Of a DNA stretch of 5,895 bases, positions 1-5,218 are shown piece after piece; the first letter of the stretch is position 1, and the number at the start of each line of letters is the position of its first letter. The translations under genes and the position numbers were made by a program. The stretch spans positions 1 through 5,895 of the forward strand of contig JALVRI010000214.1 in NCBI GenBank assembly GCA_027031325.1, in the 5' to 3' direction. The notes under the pieces were generated by a model. The model saw only the letters and a program-made list of their open reading frames with translations. It was not told where the DNA came from and did not search any database. This DNA comes from Desulfobacteraceae bacterium. GTDB lineage: Bacteria > Desulfobacterota > Desulfobacteria > Desulfobacterales > Desulfosarcinaceae.

Positions 1-1
1 T

Positions 2-127
2 TCGGCTTACAATATCAGTATCAAGACAGTCGATACCTACCGTTTCCGGCTGTTGAAAAAACTCAACCTGCGCAACAACGCCGAGCTTTCCCGTTTTGCC
101 ATCCAGAACAACCTGGTGGAACCCTGA
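2..127 (+). CDS. C-terminal end of a NarL/FixJ-type response regulator (LuxR HTH), partial
   Basis: Only the last 41 codons are inside the window; the gene enters from the left edge and ends at TGA 125-127. The peptide contains ISIKTVDTYRFRLLKKLN, then LRNNAELSRFAIQNNLVEP. This is the second half of a LuxR-type helix-turn-helix: the recognition helix (KTVDTYRFRLLKKL) followed by the last helix (NAELSRFAI). The ending AELxRFAIxxxLV is typical of NarL/FixJ two-component response regulators, which bind DNA as dimers once an N-terminal receiver domain is phosphorylated. The receiver domain is outside the window, so a stand-alone LuxR-type regulator is not excluded, although this tail form favours a response regulator. 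The gene converges on the TRAP permease gene, and its targets cannot be read from here. Confidence 0.85.
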   Translation, partial: SAYNISIKTVDTYRFRLLKKLNLRNNAELSRFAIQNNLVEP

Positions 128-139
128 TAAGGCGGAAAG

Positions 140-169
140 GCCGGGTTGAGGTCATCCGGGCAGTTTTTT
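140..169 (+). terminator. Candidate intrinsic terminator of the response regulator gene
   Basis: Thirteen bases after the regulator stop codon, GCCGG (140-144) can pair with CCGG-G-C (156-161, one bulged G) across an 11-base loop, followed by AG and six T (164-169). The stem is short and imperfect, but its place directly after the gene and the T run fit a rho-independent terminator. The call is an inference from structure only. Confidence 0.45.
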
Positions 170-182
170 AATTTCTCTACAA

Positions 183-222
183 AGGAAAACCCCCGGTCGG
201 ACTCGTTTTTCCAAACCGGGGG
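183..222 (-). terminator. Intrinsic terminator of the TAXI-TRAP transporter genes
   Basis: CCCCCGGT (190-197) and ACCGGGGG (215-222) form a perfect 8-bp GC-rich stem with a 17-base loop. Read on the - strand, the stem is followed by TTTTCCTTT (189 down to 181). It lies 22 bases after the permease stop codon, as expected for the end of that transcript. The loop is longer than usual, but GG (211-212 complement) and CC inside it could pair and shorten it. Confidence 0.75.
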
Positions 223-244
223 ATGCAGTCGGTCATCGTTGTTA

Positions 245-2113
245 TCATGCTGCCTGGCGTTTTCTGAAAAAACTGAAGATCGGACGGAGCCAGATTCCGG
301 ACATCAGCCAGGCGTAAAGGTAGGTTCCAATGGTGATCAAAATGTAAGCTTTGGCAATGTCCAGGGGTGTTCCCTGCATGCTGAAACCGGGCACGTAGCC
401 GAAAAGGAACGGTCCCAGGTAGAGAAACTTGGCGAACTTGAAAGAGGCAAAGGCCGTGCGCCACATGTTGGCCTTGGCGATGGTGGCACCGGCAAAGGCG
501 GCGATGCACACCGGCGGGGTGATGTTGGAGTCCTGGGACAGCCAGTAGACTATCATGTGGGCGGCAATTTCGTTGACTCCCAAATGGGTCAGGGCCGGCA
601 CGGCCACAACCGCGGTAATCAGGTAGGCTGCCGTTACCGGCACTCCCATGCCTAAAACCAGGGAGGCCATGGCAATCAGCAGAATGGTAAGCCAAAGCCT
701 TCCCGATGCAAGCTCAATGACTATGTCGGCAAAGGTGAGCACAAGGCCGCTGTAGGTCAAAACGCCGATGATTATCCCGATCACGCCGACCGTGGCGCCG
801 ATCTTGAGGCTGCTTTCGGTTCCGGCCCGGGCGGCATCGATGAAACGGGTCAGGCCCTCCAAGGTGCTGGAGCGTAATTTCCAGTAAATTACAACAGATG
901 CTATCAGACCAGGGATAATGCTGATATACTCGGGCAGTTTGAGCCAGTTTCCCAGCAGGATGGAGGTAACAACCATCGCCATGGTAAGATCCATGGCTGT
1001 TTCCCGGTTGACCCGGCTGATGAAAAGACAGGTTACGGTTCCCATGATGGCCGCATAGCCCGGCGAATAGCCTGTGAGCATAAAGACCGTTATGACAATC
1101 AGGGGCAGGGTGTAAAACCATTGTTTTTTGAGTATTTCCAAGGCGCTGTGTTTGTATGGTTCACCGACGATTTTGTGGATCTTGGCTTCGTAGTGAACCA
1201 TGACAAAGACGCTGAAAAAGTACATTATGGCCGGAAAGAGGCCGATGAGCATGATTCTGGAATAAGGCACACCGGTCAGCTCGGCCATTATGAAACCACC
1301 GGCACCCATTATGGGGGGCATGAACATGCCGCCGATGGAGGCCGCCGGTTCGATACCGCCGGCGATATGGGGCTTGAAGCCGGCCTTTTTCATCATGGGT
1401 ATGGTGAAAGTGCCGGTTGAAACGGTGTTGGCTATTGCGCTTCCGGAAATCGAGCCGAAAAGACCACTGGCAATGACGGCCACCTTGGCAGGGCCTCCCA
1501 CCTTGTGGCCCACGGCAGCCAAGGGAAAGTCGATGAAAAAGCGTTGGGCCCCGCATTTGTCCAGGAAAGCTCCGAAAAGTACGAACAGGATGACGTAGGT
1601 TGCCAACACATTGGCCATGATACCGAAAACGCCGTCGCTGCGGTAAAATATGGTGGTGCAGAGCCCGGCGAAACTGTCGCCGGCATGGGCAAACAGGTCG
1701 GGCATGTAGGCCCCGTATACACCATAGAGCAACATGGCGACACCCAGGATGACGAAGGCGTTGCCCACTACCCGGCGGGCAAGCTCAATTCCTATCAGTA
1801 CGCCCACCACCGCAATGGCCATATCAAGTGGGGTCTCGGCACCGGTGCGGTAGTTTATCACTTCGAAGTTGAGCATCCAGTAACCGATGGTGACGATCGA
1901 AGCCAGAATCAACAGGTAGTCGAAAACCCGCAGGGCCTTGTGCTTGGATGGATAGGCCAGAAAAACCAGGACGTAGGTTATCAGAACGTAGATTCCGCGG
2001 TGGTACTGGGTGGCGGCAGGCTTGAGTACCGCCGAATAAGTATAAAACAGAACCAGAACCACGGCCAGAACGTCGAATACGATTTTTTCCGGTTTACTGA
2101 GTTTTTCGTACAC
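245..2113 (-). CDS. TRAP transporter permease, fused small and large subunits (TAXI type)
   Basis: This is the inner-membrane part of a tripartite ATP-independent periplasmic transporter. The N-terminal part (about residues 1-115) corresponds to the small 4-TM DctQ-like subunit and the rest to the large 12-TM DctM-like subunit; such 4TM/12TM fusions are standard for TAXI systems. Visible family signatures, numbered from the GTG start, are GSISGSAIANTVSTG (from residue 220), SIGGMFMPPIMGAGG (about 259-273), LGMGVPVTAAYL (from 487) and LSQDSNITPPVC (from 525). The protein should import the ligand delivered by the adjacent binding protein using a sodium or proton gradient. I chose GTG at 2113 (VYEKLSKPEKIVFD, 622 aa), which has AGGTG five bases upstream and matches where family members usually begin. 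The frame stays open to a TTG at 2206 (653 aa), but that extension runs through a strong hairpin and has no ribosome-binding site. Confidence 0.92.
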   Translation of the reverse strand: MYEKLSKPEKIVFDVLAVVLVLFYTYSAVLKPAATQYHRGIYVLITYVLVFLAYPSKHKALRVFDYLLILASIVTIGYWMLNFEVINYRTGAETPLDMAIAVVGVLIGIELARRVVGNAFVILGVAMLLYGVYGAYMPDLFAHAGDSFAGLCTTIFYRSDGVFGIMANVLATYVILFVLFGAFLDKCGAQRFFIDFPLAAVGHKVGGPAKVAVIASGLFGSISGSAIANTVSTGTFTIPMMKKAGFKPHIAGGIEPAASIGGMFMPPIMGAGGFIMAELTGVPYSRIMLIGLFPAIMYFFSVFVMVHYEAKIHKIVGEPYKHSALEILKKQWFYTLPLIVITVFMLTGYSPGYAAIMGTVTCLFISRVNRETAMDLTMAMVVTSILLGNWLKLPEYISIIPGLIASVVIYWKLRSSTLEGLTRFIDAARAGTESSLKIGATVGVIGIIIGVLTYSGLVLTFADIVIELASGRLWLTILLIAMASLVLGMGVPVTAAYLITAVVAVPALTHLGVNEIAAHMIVYWLSQDSNITPPVCIAAFAGATIAKANMWRTAFASFKFAKFLYLGPFLFGYVPGFSMQGTPLDIAKAYILITIGTYLYAWLMSGIWLRPIFSFFRKRQAA

Positions 2114-2118
2114 GCTCG

Positions 2119-2123
2119 CACCT
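2119..2123 (-). promoter_or_regulatory. Ribosome-binding site that decides the permease start
   Basis: On the - strand AGGTG lies five bases before the GTG at 2113. No comparable purine-rich site precedes the in-frame TTG at 2206, so this site favours the shorter 622-residue permease. Confidence 0.5.
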
Positions 2124-2176
2124 GAACAGTAAAAGTTGAAGGGTTGTTGCCAAGATTGATCCGGTCCAAAAGGTTT

Positions 2177-2198
2177 GGGGTTGGCCTGTGCCAACCCC
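2177..2198 (-). promoter_or_regulatory. Intergenic hairpin between binding-protein and permease genes
   Basis: GGGGTTGGC (2177-2185) and GCCAACCCC (2190-2198) make a perfect 9-bp stem with a 4-base loop (ACAG on the - strand). It lies 55 bases after the binding-protein stop codon and about 60 bases before the permease GTG. The - strand continues AAACCTTTTGG rather than a long U run, so it is at best a weak or leaky terminator. In binding-protein transporter operons such structures often protect the upstream mRNA from 3' exonucleases or reduce read-through, giving more binding protein than permease. That role is inferred here. Confidence 0.6.
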
Positions 2199-2253
2199 GG
2201 CTTCAAGATTGCATCGGTTTTTTACAGAACGTGGGGGATAGTCTGCTACCGAC

Positions 2254-3228
2254 TTACTTGAGCACTCCCTTTTCACGCCAGAATTTTTCGGCTCCCGGAT
2301 GGAGGGGGGTGGCGATTCCCTTGATGCCGTCTTTGATGCTCATCGACTTGAAGGTTTTCTTCTGGCTTACCATCCACTTGAGCCCTTCATCGGTAAAGAT
2401 CTTGCTCAGGATTTGATAAACAGCATCGGCCGGGGTGTTCTTGTTGGCAACCCACAAGGTTGCGTCAAAGAAAGAACCGACATCGTAATTTACTCCCCGG
2501 TAAGTGCCGGCCGGAATTACAGCTTTCTGGAAATTTTTGTATTTTTCGAAAAAGCCGCTTTTTTCAGCGTCGGCCGCCACGTCCACCAGGGCGATATCGT
2601 TCATCTGGGCGGCCTGAATGACAGCTCCGCTGGGATAGGCGGTGAACAGCCAGAAAGCATCCAGCTGGTTGTTGCCGAATGCGGCTGCCGCGTCGTTGTA
2701 TCCCATTGCGTTGCGCTCGATCTTGTCCCAGATTCCCAGGTGGGTGAAGAACATTTCGCAGAAACTGTAAGCCCCGGAGCCGGCATTGCCCACGCCTACT
2801 TTCTTGCCCACCAGGTCCATGGCGCTTTTGATACCGGAATCGGCCCTCACCACCAGCTGGGCCGGTGCGCCGTACAGGTAGGCCACTGCCATGACGTTGG
2901 TGTATTTCTTGGGGTCGTTTACCATCAGCCCCATGCGGCCGGCGTAGACATGGCCGGAATATACCACCCCGAACTGGGCCTTGCCGGAATCGACCTTGCG
3001 CAGGTTCTCGGTGGAGCCCCCGGAAGATTGGGCGATGACCCGGTATTTTTTCATGGCTTTAATCGGTTTGTAGGTTTGAACTGCATTGGCGACGATCTGG
3101 AAGGTACCTCCGGCCGGTCCGCCTGCAAAGACAAGCAGTTTCTTGGCCTCAACCGTGGACGGAGCTGAAAACAAGGTGGCTGCCATGATGAAGGCGGCCA
3201 GGATTGCCAGGAAACGGTAGTTGCGCAT
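2254..3228 (-). CDS. TAXI family TRAP transporter solute-binding protein
   Basis: A 324-residue periplasmic binding protein that captures the substrate and hands it to the fused TRAP permease encoded downstream. Residues 1-28 form a signal peptide: MRNYR, a hydrophobic core, then cleavage after VEA (A28), with mature protein from KKLLVFAGGPAGGTF. There is no lipobox cysteine, so the mature protein should be soluble. TAXI family signatures are GGPAGGTFQIVANAV, SSGGSTENLRKVDSGKAQFG, YGAPAQLVV, KVGVGNAGSGAYSFCEMFF, the LDAFWLF region, and PAGTYRGVNYDV. Length and domain are normal for the family. The ATG at 3228 has a clear AGGAG six bases upstream. The ligand cannot be told from sequence; characterised TAXI proteins mostly bind small carboxylates or amino acids such as glutamate, so a related anion is a reasonable guess only. 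Confidence 0.95.
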   Translation of the reverse strand: MRNYRFLAILAAFIMAATLFSAPSTVEAKKLLVFAGGPAGGTFQIVANAVQTYKPIKAMKKYRVIAQSSGGSTENLRKVDSGKAQFGVVYSGHVYAGRMGLMVNDPKKYTNVMAVAYLYGAPAQLVVRADSGIKSAMDLVGKKVGVGNAGSGAYSFCEMFFTHLGIWDKIERNAMGYNDAAAAFGNNQLDAFWLFTAYPSGAVIQAAQMNDIALVDVAADAEKSGFFEKYKNFQKAVIPAGTYRGVNYDVGSFFDATLWVANKNTPADAVYQILSKIFTDEGLKWMVSQKKTFKSMSIKDGIKGIATPLHPGAEKFWREKGVLK

Positions 3229-3234
3229 AGTCTT

Positions 3235-3241
3235 CTCCTTT
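3235..3241 (-). promoter_or_regulatory. Strong ribosome-binding site of the TAXI binding-protein gene
   Basis: The - strand reads AAAGGAG, six bases before the ATG at 3228. It is the best Shine-Dalgarno match in the window and fits high expression of a binding protein. Confidence 0.8.
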
Positions 3242-3263
3242 GGACTTGATCATTAAGGGTTTT

Positions 3264-3284
3264 ACCGCCCGGCATCCAGGCGGT
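3264..3284 (-). promoter_or_regulatory. Hairpin in the leader of the TAXI binding-protein gene
   Basis: On the - strand ACCGCCTGG, a 3-base ATG loop and CCGGGCGGT form a 9-bp stem (one T-G wobble). It ends 22 bases before the AAAGGAG ribosome-binding site. The following bases are AAAACCC, so it is not an intrinsic terminator of this strand, and no U tract follows on the + strand either. It could stabilise the 5' end of the mRNA or act as a protein-binding site; neither is shown. Confidence 0.45.
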
Positions 3285-3378
3285 GATTGCTTAGTGAGCC
3301 ATGATAAGTATGGAAACCACAGCTTCCTGATTAGCAGGCAGGCAGGACCAGATCAATTGGACGAATTCTGATTTTGCT

Positions 3379-3395
3379 GTAAGAAATTTTCTTAC
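3379..3395. promoter_or_regulatory. 17-bp palindrome, candidate operator
   Basis: GTAAGAAA-T-TTTCTTAC is a perfect inverted repeat of two 8-base arms around one central base. It lies 20 bases after the radical SAM stop codon and about 150 bases before the TAXI binding-protein start. AT-rich arms with a single central base suit a dimeric repressor or activator better than a terminator, and no T run follows it on either strand. The regulator is unknown. Confidence 0.4.
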
Positions 3396-3415
3396 CTTGG
3401 GGCGCGGGAGTTTTA

Positions 3416-4477
3416 TCATAAAGTTACGGGAGGCTTGCCGGCACACAGGCTGACGGGCTTGCCGTTGATCTCCAGCTGATCCTGTGCCAGGGACGTATTT
3501 TGCTCAATGTCTCCTGTGAAATTTCCGGCCAGGGATTTAAAGCGGGCAAGGTTGGCGTTGCGCTGTCCCCGGAGGGCGGATATCAGGGTCGGGGGGGCGG
3601 CAAGCTTGTGCAAGGGCTGGTTGCCGACGGTGGCCAGGACGGTTTCCAGGCATATCCTGGACATTACCAGGTGGCCGAATGCCGGGTGAAAAGGCCCGGC
3701 GATCACGGCACCGGGTCGTTGGAGTTCGTCGGTGGCCTGCAATCCCATCCTGATCACCCTTATCCGGTTGTGTTTGAAAATGCAGTAAAGGCGGGCGCAA
3801 AGGGACACGGCCTCATCCAGGGTCAGGGGGTGGTACTTTTTTTGGTGGAAAAGGGTTGCCAGGGGGCTTTGGGCAAGTACGACCGTAGGGTAGAGACGCA
3901 CGAAGTCAGGCTTCAAGCCGGCCACGGCCCGGGCGCTTGCCAGGGCGCGCCTGACGGTGTCGCGGGGCAGCCCGGGCATCAACTGGATTCCCAGCTCGCA
4001 GCCAGGTAAAATTTGTCTTACGAGCGTGACGGCCCTTCTGGCAGCTTCGGCGTCGTGTCCGCGTCCGGCGGCCGACAGGACCTCATCGTTCATGGATTGA
4101 ACTCCAAGTTCGATGGTCCCGATGGCAAAATTTTTAAGCCCTTCCAGGCTGCGGCTGGAAATGGTGTCGGGGCGGGTGGAAAAGCGGATGCTGTCAACGC
4201 GGCCCGCCTCGATCCACTCCTGGGCCCAGGACAGCAGGTTTTCTACCTGCTTTTCAGCCAGCCCCAAAAAGTTCCCGCCGTAAAACGCGATCTGGACGCC
4301 CCGGCGGTTTGGACCGCGCTGATTCATGAAGCGGGCAACCTGGCGCCTGAATTGTTCCCGGGTGGGAAGTTGCGGCTGCCGGGCGGTGATCAGGGCCTGG
4401 TTGCAGAAGACGCACTTGTGGGGACAGCCCTGATGGACCAAAAAGACTGGAATTACAAAGGGGCGCTTAGCGGCCAT
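3416..4477 (-). CDS. Elp3-like radical SAM protein without a GNAT domain, function unassigned
   Basis: A 353-residue radical SAM enzyme. The cluster motif is CPHKCVFC with C18, C22 and C25 (CxxxCxxC), which should hold the [4Fe-4S] cluster that cleaves S-adenosylmethionine. It is followed by the SAM-binding glycine motif in IAFYGGNFLGL and by IRFSTRPDTI, GTIELGVQSMNDEVL and VRLYPTVVL. These place it in the Elp3-like group (COG1243-type), whose full members modify tRNA wobble uridine. At 353 residues it lacks the C-terminal acetyltransferase (GNAT) domain of true Elp3, so the same reaction should not be assumed. The ATG at 4477 lies 24 bases after the rnc stop, in the same reading frame, with no recognisable Shine-Dalgarno site; translation may depend on coupling to rnc. 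A radical SAM gene beside rnc is, from memory, also seen in clostridia. The substrate is unknown. Confidence 0.85.
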   Translation of the reverse strand: MAAKRPFVIPVFLVHQGCPHKCVFCNQALITARQPQLPTREQFRRQVARFMNQRGPNRRGVQIAFYGGNFLGLAEKQVENLLSWAQEWIEAGRVDSIRFSTRPDTISSRSLEGLKNFAIGTIELGVQSMNDEVLSAAGRGHDAEAARRAVTLVRQILPGCELGIQLMPGLPRDTVRRALASARAVAGLKPDFVRLYPTVVLAQSPLATLFHQKKYHPLTLDEAVSLCARLYCIFKHNRIRVIRMGLQATDELQRPGAVIAGPFHPAFGHLVMSRICLETVLATVGNQPLHKLAAPPTLISALRGQRNANLARFKSLAGNFTGDIEQNTSLAQDQLEINGKPVSLCAGKPPVTL

Positions 4478-4501
4478 GACTGTTTCGATGGGCTTGGCGG
4501 A

Positions 4502-5218
4502 TCATTGGGCATTAAGGTCCGGATCGAGCATATTCAGGGCCTGTCTGGCGGCATTTTGCTGGGCGGCCTTCTTGCTTTTGCCCTCGCCAAAGGCCCGGAT
4601 GCCGGCCACCTTGACCTCGGCCCGGAACACCTTGGCGTGGTCGGGACCCAATTCCGAAACTATCCTGTAGGCTGGAACGTCCTGCTTACGATTCTGGGCC
4701 ATTTCCTGCAGCCGGCTCTTGTAATCCAGGTTGACCCTGGTGAGAGCCTGGTATTCAAGGTAGTCGTTGAACAGTCGCGCCACGGCCTGAAAGGCCGCCT
4801 CGAAACCACCATCCAGATAGACGGCCGCAATCAGGGCCTCCAGGGCGTCTGCCAGGATGGAATCCTTGTCGTGGCCATGGGAGAGCGTTTCACCCTTGCC
4901 CAGCTTGATGAGCGGCCCCAGCTTAATTTGACGGGCTATGGCCGAAAGCCGGGATTCGTTTACCAGGTTGGCCCTGACCCTTGAAAGGTCGCCCTCCTTG
5001 AATTGGGGGCACTTTTGCATCAACAGGTGTCCCACCACAAGATTGATTACCGCGTCGCCCAGAAACTCCAGCTTTTCGTTGTCGGTCAGGCGGCCGTCGT
5101 TCTGTTCGTTGACGTAGGAACGGTGGCGCAAGGCTTCGGCCAGCAATGCCGGCTGTCTGAAGCTGTAGGCAAGCCGTTTTTGCAATTCCATTTCACGTTC
5201 TTTGCGATCGATAGTCAT
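4502..5218 (-). CDS. rnc: Ribonuclease III
   Basis: A 238-residue double-strand-specific endoribonuclease that processes rRNA precursors and cuts structured mRNAs and antisense duplexes in the cytoplasm. The catalytic domain (about residues 10-155) has the signature NEKLEFLGDAV, with E48, E51 and D55 matching E. coli E38, E41 and D45. E75 matches E65, and DALEALIAAVYLDGG supplies D124 and E127, matching D114 and E117, so all metal-binding residues are present. The C-terminal double-stranded-RNA-binding domain spans about 163-231 (DYKSRLQEMAQ to KSKKAAQQNAARQALNML). Length is normal. The ATG at 5218 overlaps the stop of the upstream PHP gene (ATGA), indicating translational coupling; M10 (MELQKRLAYSF) is a possible later start. 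Confidence 0.97.
   Translation of the reverse strand: MTIDRKEREMELQKRLAYSFRQPALLAEALRHRSYVNEQNDGRLTDNEKLEFLGDAVINLVVGHLLMQKCPQFKEGDLSRVRANLVNESRLSAIARQIKLGPLIKLGKGETLSHGHDKDSILADALEALIAAVYLDGGFEAAFQAVARLFNDYLEYQALTRVNLDYKSRLQEMAQNRKQDVPAYRIVSELGPDHAKVFRAEVKVAGIRAFGEGKSKKAAQQNAARQALNMLDPDLNAQ

Larger units (their letters stand above)
3229..3415 (-). other. Intergenic region, likely promoter of the TAXI-TRAP genes
   Basis: This 187-bp spacer separates the radical SAM gene from the binding-protein gene and is more AT-rich than the genes around it. It holds the 17-bp palindrome, the leader hairpin and the ribosome-binding site listed separately. A possible sigma-70 promoter on the - strand is TTGATC (3356-3351) with TAATCA (3333-3328) 17 bases downstream, but the -10 match is poor. 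I saw no sigma-54 GG-N10-GC pair and no U-rich terminator for the radical SAM gene, so read-through from upstream is possible. No credible small ORF was found. Confidence 0.4.

Noticed and set aside
177..695. Open frame of 172 codons on the - strand in another frame of the permease 3' end
   Set aside because: It overlaps the well-supported permease C-terminus, runs into the terminator, and shows no domain.
1505..2125. Open frame of 206 codons on the + strand opposite the permease
   Set aside because: Antisense to conserved membrane segments of the TRAP permease, with low-complexity composition typical of a shadow frame.
2299..3168. Open frame of 289 codons on the + strand opposite the TAXI binding protein
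   Set aside because: The - strand product has a signal peptide and full TAXI signatures; the + strand frame is a shadow with no recognisable domain.
3334..3346. Three tandem GCAG units
   Set aside because: Too short to be treated as a functional repeat or phase-variable tract.
3379..3395. The palindrome as an intrinsic terminator of the radical SAM gene
   Set aside because: The stem is AT-rich with almost no loop, and the next bases on the - strand are AGCAAAATC, not a U run.
4013..4984. Open frame of 323 codons on the + strand across the rnc and radical SAM genes
   Set aside because: It is antisense to two genes with clear catalytic motifs, resembles no family I know, and lacks a good ribosome-binding site. 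Such long antisense frames are common opposite GC-rich codons.
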